64,000 nt of DNA from Prunella strophiata (lineage: Eukaryota > Chordata > Aves > Passeriformes > Prunellidae), in the NCBI GenBank assembly GCA_036583965.1, contig JAZBQD010000014.1, positions 5,612,191 through 5,676,190 of the forward strand. Direction: 5' to 3'. The notes under the pieces are model-generated. The model made no database searches. It saw only the letters and a program-made list of their open reading frames with translations, and was not told where the DNA came from. Within the stretch, counting starts at the first letter, position 1. Every line of letters starts with the position of its first letter. The position numbers were made by a program, and so were the translations under genes. Below are positions 24,310 through 34,953 of this stretch, in pieces.

Positions 24310-24460
24310 AAATCTGACCAGCTCCTGGGGCTCTTGCACTAATTCTAAAGTATCTGCAGGTGCAGGGTTTCCTTTGACCCGCACTGCAGTGACACCAAGA
24401 CTGCAGACTGACACAAACAGCATAAAAACATCTAATACTTTATCAACTGAAAGAGGGTGG

Positions 24461-24469
24461 TTTTTTTTG

Positions 24470-24498
<29 letters not shown>
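24461..24498 (+). repeat. Poly(T) tract
   Basis: Thirty-eight bases of T interrupted by one G. On the DUSP16 coding strand it is poly(A), as left by a retrotransposed copy, but no element body was recognised next to it. Confidence 0.9.
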
Positions 24499-24502
<4 letters not shown>

Positions 24503-25860
24503 ACTTAGTTCCTGCTGTCTTTTGTGTGGGGACCATAAATTACTTTTGTGGTAGGAAGAGTAATAAGCTGCTTTGACAACCATCATAAGTGAATTGAATG
24601 GCTGACTTGCTATCTGGCAGTAAAGACAAGGAAGATTTTAAAGGACAAAGTAGATGCAATGACTGCTGACTATCCTCTATTTCTGTGCTTTCTGCTAAAG
24701 CACAATTACTTTCTACATGATTGCTTGTGTGTCAAAAAAACCCTTTGAAAAATTGTGAAAAATTGAAAAATAGCCTATTGATGGCCAGACTGGGGTGGAA
24801 CAAAAGTAGAAGAAACTGAAAGTAGTAGAAAGTGAAAATTAAAATGGTCAAAGTACATAAATTTTATCCAATTACAGGACTACTTATGATAGCTCTTGGC
24901 TTAAGGTTTGTACGTGGATAAAAAACCATACACATAAGCCTTGCACATAATTAGGGCAAAATTCTAGGGTGAAACACTCCTTCCCTCTACCTCATCCATG
25001 TATTTAATGCCAGCTTATAAGGCTACTGGGGATTCACCTAATGAATAGCACTGTCAGAGAGCATGGGAAGCAAGAGGGCACATGCAACACAAGGAATAAA
25101 AATTCCCTTTGAAGGGACCCAAGGTGCAGGTTGGAAGCAGTGTGAGCTGGCTCCTCATGGAGGCAAACATCTGTGGATACACATAGGAATAGAGACCCAT
25201 AGCAATGAGACAATCTCTCTTAGACATCTGATAGTCCAGCATCCTACAGGTGCTATATTTGGTAACTTTGCTGACTATTTTAAGTATATAATTTTTTTTA
25301 TTTTTGTTATTCTTTAGGAGCAGAAATTACTATTTTTTAGTAATTTAAATTAGAAATGGTAAAGGTTTCTTAATGCAGTGTGACCATGAAAGCTCATTTT
25401 ATACAACCCCACTGATTTCAGTAGGTGCATAAAGATTTATTTGCAGTAATCCCTTATTATACAATTCATGGTGTTTAAATGCTGCTTTTTCCTAACACTT
25501 GAAGGAAATACTAAAACCAGACAACCTTCCTTTGTCCTGCTGTAACCATGAATATAATTGTGTCGATCTCCAAGACCTGCCAAAACAAGCGGGTCAGAGC
25601 TGTGACAGGAACACACTTGACCTGCTGTCATGGCAGATGTGATAGTTTGGTTGATAGGTTCCTGAGGAATATACCATTCCATCTGCCCCAGGATGAAGGA
25701 GAAAGACACCCAAGTTTCATATTACATGACCCATAGATTAATTACGTGGTGCTTTTCCCACAGCTTTCCATGGTTCATGCATTACCTGCCTCCACTGCTG
25801 CTCTTTCATAGCTGTAACGGTGCCCCGTGATGGAAGATCCCTGGAGATCAGATACTCCTT

Positions 25861-25974
25861 CCAGTGACCCACATGGCACCCAGAATGCTCACCTTGTTGA
25901 GGACATCTTGCTGAGGACATCCAGTGACCCACATGGCACCCAGAATGCTCACCTTGTTGAGGACATCTCGCTGA
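25861..25974 (-). repeat. DUSP16: Tandem duplication spanning DUSP16 exon end and 5' splice site
   Basis: Two copies of a 54-bp unit begin at 25861 and 25921, a 60-bp period. They are identical except for one base (T/C at 25909 versus 25969), and a 6-bp GGACAT linker separates them. On the - strand each copy reads ...GATGTCCTCAACAAG, then GTGAGCATTCTGGGTGCC, so each holds the last 22 bases of the exon and the first 32 of the intron. The upstream copy (25921-25974) forms the normal exon end and the downstream copy is a second complete donor. High identity suggests a fairly recent event. Confidence 0.95.
25893..25952 (-). other. DUSP16: Potential alternative 60-nt extension of DUSP16 coding exon 3
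   Basis: If splicing used the second donor at 25887-25892 (GTGAGC) instead of 25947-25952, the exon would gain 60 nt. The extension reads through in frame without a stop, adding 20 residues that begin VSILGAMW and end QQDVLNK after K178. The phosphatase domain would then carry two copies of the DVLNK motif. Both donors share the same six exonic and at least 32 intronic bases, so the choice cannot be settled from local sequence. The unextended form is taken as the main one because it matches the family. Confidence 0.4.
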
Positions 25975-26116
25975 CACCCAAGGTAGAGATGAGGCAGGAT
26001 TCTAGTTGGGCCAGTGTTGGAAACAGGTAGGCAGGGTTGAGAAATGCAAGTAGGGATGAGTGTGGATTTTCCTTCACAGAGACCAGGGAAAGAGCTGGAG
26101 AACTCAGCAAATCCAC
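25953..26116 (-). CDS. DUSP16: DUSP16 coding exon 3: linker and start of phosphatase domain
   Basis: The exon has 164 nt after a CTCACAG acceptor and ends AACAAG before GTGAGC. It completes Gly124 and encodes GFAEFSSSFPGLCEGKSTLI, then PTCISQPCLPVSNTGPTRIL and PHLYLGCQRDVLNK. From memory it aligns closely with the human exon GFAEFSRCFPGL...LPNLYLGCQRDVLNK. The first half closes the rhodanese-like domain, the middle is the interdomain linker, and ILPHLYLG begins the dual-specificity phosphatase domain. Its 3' end is tandemly duplicated (see the repeat entry). Confidence 0.95.
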
Positions 26117-26270
26117 CTGTGAGAGGAAGAGCAGGTATTTAATCTACAAATGTGGTGGTACCTGTGCCAGTTCTGGGAGAGCAGCATTTAGCATGGGAGA
26201 TGGGGAGGCACTGAGGGGCAGCAGGAAAGCCTTGGCAGAGAAGCTGTACACGTGCCTTTCCTTAGGTCAG

Positions 26271-26346
26271 CTTTGTGGTTCTCCAGACAAAATGGGAAAC
26301 AAAGTAATCCTTGGTTTTTCACTCCCTAGAATATGAGAAGAAATAC
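26271..26346 (+). repeat. Diverged repeat copy B (pairs with 24233-24309)
   Basis: Same orientation as copy A, about 2 kb away, sharing TTTGTGGTTCTCCA, ATGGGAAACA and GTAATCCTTG. It lies just upstream (in DUSP16 transcription) of coding exon 3, in the preceding intron, while copy A lies in the following intron. Confidence 0.6.
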
Positions 26347-27249
26347 ACATCTTTCTGTGGAACCATACATCAGCAGCCAAAGCCTGGCTATGTATTCCCA
26401 ATCTGCCTGGAATATTTATTTCTCTCCCTCCACTTTTCAGAAGTTTTTTATGCTTTTCTATTCTTAATTTGTGAGATGATTCTTCAGAAAAAAACAGGCA
26501 CAGCACCCACCACACCATAAGCTGGCACATCTTTTAGTCTCCACCCTAGCAAGATGTTTTCTAGACACTTCCTTCTCCCATATCAGCATTATAGTGAGAG
26601 CTCATTAAGAAAAAGTCATGTTTACTCCATTTGGTAAAAGCATTAATATGCATTTGGTAATGCTTACTTTTAAAATCCTACATTACTAATTAAAATTCTA
26701 CAGTACTAATTAAAATCCTGCAACTATTTTGAGTGCTGCTGCACAATTAATGTATTTCATCCAGGACACTGGAAGAAGTTTCGTTTTTCAAAACCACACC
26801 AAGCCAAGGTTTCTCCATCTCAAGTGGGGGAGGTGAAGCAGAGGGAAGACTTGCAAAGCACAGTAAAAATTCCCAGCTCTTTCCTCCCAGATGAGCAGAG
26901 TTTTAACTGAAGGAAGAGTAATTATAACCTGTTCAGAACAGAGCACCTTTTTATCATCAAGGAACTGAAGCACTGACATGCTCAATCTGTGAAATGCTAT
27001 GTTCACTATGATTACAGTTTGAATATGTGAATTAAAATTACTCAGGAATAAGCTAATGTACTGTTTTGCCAGGGCTTGCATTACCATTGCCTGAATTATG
27101 CTTATTCTTTAGATTTTAAAATCTGTATCATTAGTAAATGTTGAAATACCAAGCCAATAGTGTGTAACAACCCATTTTATCTAATAAAAAAGCCAGCAAG
27201 CAGATTCTAGAGCAAACATTTTATGAATTAATTCCTGCTCAGTCTCCTG

Positions 27250-27251
27250 AA

Positions 27252-27290
<39 letters not shown>

Positions 27291-27292
27291 AT
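27250..27292 (+). repeat. (ATAA)n microsatellite
   Basis: About eleven uninterrupted tetranucleotide units, likely length-polymorphic. Confidence 0.97.
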
Positions 27293-30200
27293 TGACTATT
27301 TTATGAGACAAGCTAAGGCACTGCTCATCAGGAGCACAGATCCTGCTTGTTACATTGAGAGGAAGAGTTCGCAAAACAATTCTCTCACATACTTGCTAAA
27401 TTTTCTCCTGTATGGCCCAATGTTTTCCTTTCTGTTACAGGAAGCATTCCTTGAATTTATAGTCAGTATATACCTCTGAGATTGAATTTAAGCAGTTATT
27501 TGAGAGGGTAGTGAAGAAGAGGAAATCAAGTATTTGCCTTGGTTTCATTTGCTTATCCTTTATTTTCTGGGAACATAGTTGGCTGCTTTGTGGATTCTCT
27601 CACCCAACATGGCTGGAAATAGAGAAGTCCTTACAAAGAAGCTGCAGAAGCAAGGATTTTACATCTGTGCTATCTTTGCAAAAGATTACATGGGAAAAGT
27701 TCAGCAAAAAAGATCTTCCCAACTACCTTGGGATTGGTCTCATTTCTGTGTGAAACCTGTGGCAAGAAATTAAGCAGGAAGCTTATGTGCAAAACACCTG
27801 AGATTTTGGGGAGACGGAACCCATGCTCTGTCATCCTAAGATAAGGAGCACTCTTTATTTTTATTCCAGGACTCTATCAAAGCCAATTGAAATGATTCAA
27901 GATTAGATGCTTCAATACTTCCTCTATGGCATTCATCCATTCAAAGTCATGTTTCTTCTTTTCTACTCATGCTTTCCTAGTAACATGTTGCTTCAGGATT
28001 TTTACAACATGAATTACAGAATTCTCCAATCTTTCAAAGTCTGACATTATACTGCCTGCCTTTACATGTGCACCAAGTGAACCCTCCTTTCCTCTGGGTA
28101 TATTTTAACCTAATGTTAGTATCTGTACTGAACTGATTTGAGAAAGCAGAAACCCAGTGATTTATTTCAAATATTAAGCTGTCTTCCCTGCCATCCTCTA
28201 CAACCCAGTTTTCAAAAGGTTAGTAGTTTTCAATGAATCTGGCTTTGATTTATGGCACTTCCCCAATATGAAAAACCCATTCTAGGTCAATGTGTATGGA
28301 AAAATTGCTTTAAAAGCCCACAAGCAAGCAAATCCCAAACCAAGAAAACACACTCACATATGCATTATACATGTATGATCACTAAGCTATCATGCCATTA
28401 GGAGACTCATTTCTGTTCAAAAGAACTGTACTCATCACTATTTGCTTGCACTAACTTACAAAATATACATATTTTTAGAATATATATATATAAGTATACA
28501 TATTTTTTACAATAGGGAAATGTATTAAAAAAGCCTCAGCACCTAAAACTGTATAGAGAAAAGGGATTAATTTCAAATGTCTCTGTTTTCTAACACAGAT
28601 GGTGGCTCCCCAGATGAACTCTATGACTAGTCTACATGAGGAGCCTCTTATGAGGAAAGTGTTTTACGCACTCAGACCACCTGTACACTTCTGCTGTAAA
28701 TGAAGCAGTGTTCAAAAAATAAGCCTTAAACACTTGGAAAATTAATTTAGTCTACAGGTATGCAGAATGCAGAACAGAAAATTGAGCCTTAAAAGAAAAA
28801 TGGGACAGGTTTTGTTTCAAATTCCATAATTTGGGGATGACCTTTGCAAGAAGGCAATCTTTTTCCTGTAAATCTTGTTACCTACCTCAGTTGGAACAGG
28901 GACATTGGCAACATTGTGCAGTTTTTTTAATTAGAGAAAATACACTTTTCTTCTGGAGCTAGTTTTTAATAACACCCTTTCTCCCACCAGTACTCCAGCC
29001 TCATGTGAATAATAAATCAATTGCAAGGGCATGTTGAAACTATGGGGGGGTAGGAAAGCAAAAATCCACACATCATTAACAGAGCTGCTGGGTTTAATAG
29101 TTTCACTGAATTCTTTGATAAATGTCACTGGGCCTTGGAAATACATGACTGACAAATAACTCCAAAATATGCTCTCCTCAATAGCTCTGAACCACACAGG
29201 TTTTCTGTATTCTTAGTGGTAAACTGAGCTGAAACAGCTCTCTTGACATTCAACAGGATGTCTCTACAAAACCATGTCAAGGTGCCAAAAGCTCTCTGGT
29301 TTTGCAGTCCTTGTGTGTGGCAGACAACCCAACACCTCCCAGTGCTTACAGCAAAGTGTTTCTTGCTTACAAGCCTCCACATCCATTAGCAGAAATCTGG
29401 CAAGATCCAGTAAACTACTTGATTGCCCTGTTGCTATGGTTCTGCAAAGTGGTGACTACAGACTTCCCTTTGATCAAGACTTCCCTAACTACAGCTGGGA
29501 TCATAAAGGTATGATCTCTAAGGGAATCCTGGTATCAGAAGTGTCAGCTCCCTTCTCATCCAACTCAAGAAACAAAACAGGGCCAAACCCAGAATGGATG
29601 AAAAAGGTTTCAGCAAAATTCTGCGGTAAAAGTTATTCCTCCTTATAGATGCACTGCCTAAGTCCTTATATAAACAGAATTCCCAATTAACTTTGCTAGA
29701 GACAGGAAGAGGCAGGGAAAGAATACGGGATCGGGAGGCAACAAATGATAGAGAAATATCATTGATTTGGGAAGAGCTTCCTTTCAATGAGGGAATGGAA
29801 TCTATCCAGATCCTTATGATTACTTAGTTAACTACCACTAAACACAAATCCTAAATTTATCCAGAGAAATGACTCCTGGGAAGCACAAGCAGTTACAGCA
29901 GCTCATTTCTCTGTGTTCTGTGGAAACAGAGCAGGAGCATTTCAGTGCTGGCAGCTGTCCTGCTGCAATCACGGACAGAGCTCTGCAAAGCACTGTGCAG
30001 GTTTGCAAATGAGGGATAAGCTAAGGCCCAAAGGTCTGGATTGAACACTTAGTAAAAAGTTGTGAAGTGCAGATCATATTTCACTGTTTTTATCCAATAT
30101 GTAATAAAACTTTTCCAGTTAAATGACACCATTAACAGGACAGGTGGATGGTTCTTATGTTCATTCCATGTTACGCTGGTTTCTCTTCTTCCTCCTACTC

Positions 30201-32754
30201 TTTATATTTCCTTCAATGGGATGTCAAACCATTCAGAGATGTGATCATAATTAGACAAGACAAATTCACAGGGAACATACTAAGTACTGATTTGGCCCAG
30301 GGAAGAGCAAAAAGATTAAATAGAAGCATCAGTTACTACAAAATCAGTTTTCAAAATGCAAGCATTTTTCCTCATTCACATCACAGACCACAGATGTTCC
30401 CTCATACATCCATCCTATCTCTCAACTTATATGTATTTCTAACATATAGGGGGAAAAAATCATCAGGAGGCAATCCTAATATCTCTTTATAGTTGCTCAT
30501 AACATTACTGTTGAAACAGCCAATTCTTGAAATAGCCAAGTTCCTTTTCATCATCAAGTGTCTGCAGAGATGTGCACCAGAATTTTTATCCTTAATCATC
30601 TAGGGAGAGCTGCTCTTGCTAATCAGGCATGTGCATACTGACAAAGCAGACAAAGGAACAGAGTGTGCTTCAGAGATAAGGTGGGTTTAGTTTGGGTGTG
30701 AAACTGAAGAGCAACAGCTGAGGTGCAACTCTGAGTTTCTACATCTCTGCAAGGAAAGGGAAAGATGAAAAGAGGGGACCTTACCATTAGGTGTGACTTG
30801 TTTTCTCTGTCTAACTCTGTGTCCAAGTGCAGAGACAACTCCTACAAAGGCGAGAGCTCCATGCATGCACAAATCCTAACAGTTAAAAATGTGGAAACAA
30901 GCTGACAGTGCATTTGTGCCACGAGGATTTTGTACTATTTCTTTGTAAGTGCAGTCATGAAACCTAATTTGGAATGAAAGAAAGGTGAGAAAATAGGTGT
31001 TCACATCCCTACACATGTTTGCAGTGAGTCTGGCCAGCTACAGCTCGATGGAGAACCCCAGCAATTGCTTCTGAGCCCCAGAGCCTGGCAGTGTGGCCAA
31101 GGCAGAGGGGAGAGGAGATTCATCTGGAGAAGAGGTGGTAACCAGGGTGGAAGTCTCTGCCACCTTCTCCAACTAATGGAGACCAACTCCAAAGACCAGA
31201 GGAGCAGCTTTCCACTTTCAGGCCACATAAACATGTTTTTCATCCAAGTAACTGAGAGGCTGCAGAACCAAGAAGTTGCAGCTGCCACCAGTGCCTATCT
31301 CACAGCAGATCCTTGCATGCTTCCAGCCTGAGCTCCCTGAGCTGCTTGGTCACACCAGCAAATCCACTCCCACCTCAGCTTTTCAGGGAGAGACATTAAT
31401 TTGAGGTTCAGCACTGTACCAGTGCTCATTTCATACAGCTCACAAGAACTTCCATTATTTCTTTCATTTAATGACTCCTTTTGTCAAGCCTTACTGAAGC
31501 TGACCAACAAGCTTTTGAAACATCTTTTGTGGGTGACAACAGAGACACAGACAACATGGCAACCCCTAAGAGTTTGGCTTCCCTAAAACTCCAGGCTAAG
31601 AAAAACCTAAGAAGTGTTTAATACAACATCCCTGCAGCTCCAGCTGGCCCTGCAGCTCCATGTACCTCACCCAAGAGGCACAGAAAGATCTGTCTGGTGC
31701 TCCTGATGGAGATGTAACAGACAGTGGATGTGTCCTTTTTCACATGGAGTCTGCTGGAAAAGACCACAGACAAAGCACACTGGTAACAGAGTAAACTGGC
31801 ATTTTTCTGAAGTGCCATTCAAATCAGATACTGCTCCTCTCCCCTCTGTTTTGGATTCTTACTTTTCTGAAAAAGCCAAAGGGAGAAATTGGTTTTCTTC
31901 AATGAATTCTTGAGAACAGACTAGAAGCTACTTCCTTCCTTTTCCCACAAGACCCAATTGTTTGCCAGTACATCAGTGTTAATTCAGCATCAAAAACCAT
32001 TATTTTAAAGCAGGGAGTGGAAAAGGTCTGAGACCCAAGTGATGAGTCAGAAAACCGAAGACTACATGCATATACTCGGACAGCATTGCAAGGAGAAGAA
32101 TATGAAGCTTGTGGATTTAACAGACAATTCCACCTTTATTAAATCCAGAATTTTCTTCTTCATTAAGGGCACTAATTATTCACAATTTTATATAACCACA
32201 TGCTAATAAATATTATATCGCTATCCCTTTTTAAAAAGGAATATTGCCATACTTTTTTTTCTTTTTAAATTAATTTTACCTTTTAAAGGAAATAAAGAAT
32301 AAAAAAAGCAGGAAAATTTGCAATTACCTCTAAAACATAATATTTAGGCCCTATGATTCTAAGTAAGCCTCACCAAATGCCTGTATTCACCAAAGGTATG
32401 CAGTGGAGTAACTCATATTTAGCTTTTGGGGCTTTCTTTTCCTCTTCTAAATAGCAATTTAGAATTTGTTACTGTAAATACTGATTACTGCCAGGGCAGT
32501 AAGGTAACATTACTGAAAACTAGGCTAAAAAAAATAAATCGAACAGCACTGTAGCAAACACAAAATATACAAACCCCGAAGTTTTAAGTTTGCTTTGCCT
32601 CAGAGGCTCTTCATGCTCTTTCCCAGTCACATTCCTGTCGAACATTAACATGTTTATTTAAAAGCTGCAGTATAGATTTTTTCCCTTGCCGTAAGGAAGG
32701 AAAGCTGTAAACTTTCTGACTCACAAGTTTTATGAATCTGCAATGTTTCCACTC

Positions 32755-33005
32755 TGTTTAAACGAGCCGCAGACCTCCACAGGCATTACAATTCCCGCAT
32801 TCCACTCCGCTCCGCAGGGACCCGTGCCATTTTCCATTACATAAGCTCAGGCTGGAGAGCCCTGTCGGGAGGGTTCCCATCCCATTCCCGTCCCCCCTCC
32901 TCAGCCACGGGGAGTCCTTCCACAGGATCCAAGGTTTCACAGTTTGGGAAAGTCAGGGGTGTTTTTATTCCGGTGGCGTTCGGAAAGTAGCCCCGTTATT
33001 CCAGG
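32755..33005. promoter_or_regulatory. DUSP16: CpG-rich patch inside DUSP16 intron
   Basis: Roughly fourteen CpG dinucleotides in 250 bp (for example GAGCCGCAG, CCGCTCCGCAG, CCGGTGGCGTTCGG), while flanking intron has almost none. An AP-1-type site TGACTCA lies beside it at 32717-32723, and TGAGTCA at 32043-32049. It could be a small intragenic CpG island, an enhancer or alternative promoter, or a young insertion. Sequence alone does not decide. Confidence 0.3.
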
Positions 33006-33221
33006 TGTTTTACAAGCACAGTAGCAGGGGAAGTTCTTTGCCCTGGAGGGTGTCTGCCTTTAGTAAGACAAGGTTAACAGGCAGGTTAAGCAAACAAGGA
33101 AGGGAAGATGTGTGAGATTGGGGTCAAGCTTCCCATCCCACCCAAGTGCCATATTACATGTGGCATGGCAAGTACAAAGAGCAGAGTGGACACCCTCACA
33201 TGCTCTTTTTGCCTTTAAAGG

Positions 33222-33249
33222 AAAAAAAAAAAAAAAAAAACCAAAAAAA
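33222..33249 (+). repeat. Poly(A) tract
   Basis: Nineteen A followed by CC and seven more A. No associated element body was recognised. Confidence 0.9.
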
Positions 33250-34936
33250 CATCACCATAATTTCAGTCAATTAAATTTCACAAGCATCCAGAGGTATCCA
33301 AAACAAAAGCAAACTTAACAAGTTATTCTTGGGTTTGAGAAATGTTATGTGAGTTCTCCTTTAGTCAAACCTTGCTCTCTCTCAAAAGACAGCAAGTGGA
33401 TACACATATGAAAGTAATAAACCCTACTCCCATTCTTCAAGTGCTTAAAACAATTATGGCACTAAATGAACACTGAAAATTGCATTTTAAGTACAGAGGG
33501 TGGGAGCATAGTCAGAGGCCTGGCTGTAGCCAAGGGTACTAGCTTTTCTAAGCTCTCTTAAAAATTGATGGGGAGGGAGACTTTTCAAGGGGGTGATTCA
33601 GAGCTAAGCTCCTCTCTTACTCTCATCTCCTCCTTGCCAACACTGGCTGTACTCCATGGGTTATGGGACCACTTGGGGAATATTGCATTCCCTCAGCAAG
33701 ACTTCTCTCAGTAGAGGCTTCCTTCTAATGGAATCAACCAGTCAGAATATCAGGAAAGCTGGCATCATTGTGCAACAATCTCTCCTCCTCCAAACGGTGG
33801 TAGGATATTTAACAGCTCATTCACACTATATTTATTTCAATTTGCAGATAACCTGATTATTGTAATTGATGACACCACCATTTTAAGGTGTGTTGGGGTA
33901 CTCTGCAAAGACTAATATGTAGGAAGCACTTAGAACAGCAGTAAGCCACAACTAAAAGTTATAAAGCTCCAAATCCAAATATTAAAAGGTGTCAGGATGC
34001 TTGCCAGGACTTTATCAAACTTTGTGCCCTCTTTCAGTCCACACTGAACCACATGGCACCTCCTTACTTGACATAGGGGACTGCAGAAACTGGGAATAAA
34101 GCCCTGTGTCACAGCCCTGGTCCCTTTAGCATGTGGAAATGATCAGCTCTATCTGCAAGAGAGTATTCTTCAGATTTCCTGCTCCCCTGCCACAGAGAAC
34201 GCTTCTTTGGAGATAAAGCAGGGAAAGAGCACTGGGCTTTTCTTAAGGCAAGTAAGACAACACAGTGGTGAATATACTCTAGAGATACTTCAGTATTTTT
34301 ACACTAAAGATTTCTTTAAATGGGCTTCCAATTTCAAATATTTCTAAAATCAATGGCAAGATAAAGAAAACTGAAGAAGAGTTCCTCACTTGCTTCCTTC
34401 TCCTCCTTCCATGCAAGTCTTCCATTTGGTATACACACCTTGTCAGGTGAGGGACAGGTCAGGGGGAAACAAGGAATTGGGAAGTTCCAGCAAAAACATA
34501 CCTTTTGCCACACCCCCTGGGTAATCAATCACTGCTTTGTTTCCAGGACCTTTGTCCAATCTCACTGAACTCATTCTGCCTAGGATGCCCTTCACTGTCC
34601 ACTGCATATGACCCCAACATTTGTCACTGAATAAAAAAACCAATAACTTATTTATTTCTCCTTATTACTCCTTTGTGCTCTGCAGGAGTTTGTCAGAGAG
34701 CTTTAGTGAAGGAAGAATCCACTACATCACATTTCTGCTGATATTTTTCATAGGCAGAAGGGTAGCAAGAGATTAGAAGGCAAGTCCCCACCAACCACTG
34801 TTTTGAGAAGGAGGCACACAGTGTTTCAGTGTTAGGCTATCCCAGTTTTTAATGACAGTTTGTACATATAGAAGGGTTTTTTTAAAGTTTTTTTTCCTAT
34901 CTTTCAGAATGCCTTCCATTTAGATAAGTGTTCTGA

Positions 34937-34953
34937 ACACACACACACACACA
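34937..34953 (+). repeat. (AC)n microsatellite
   Basis: About eight AC units in the DUSP16 intron. Confidence 0.9.

Larger units (their letters stand above)
19547..25952 (-). other. DUSP16: DUSP16 intron between coding exons 3 and 4
   Basis: A 6.4-kb intron. Its first 60 bases after the donor contain the duplicated exon end and second donor. It also holds a long T-run at 24461-24498, one copy of a roughly 77-bp repeated segment (24233-24309), and a GC-richer unclassified segment near 21590-22110. Confidence 0.88.

Noticed and set aside
28876..28912. Apparent exon-like words on the - strand (GCCAATGTCCCTGTTCC, then GAG before GTAGGT) resembling the PVAN segment of DUSP16
   Set aside because: There is no acceptor in front and the match is only a few residues. 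The genuine exon with full similarity lies at 25953-26116.
29274..29648. A 124-codon open frame on the + strand in a DUSP16 intron
   Set aside because: No recognisable domain, no splice or promoter context, and chance-like composition.
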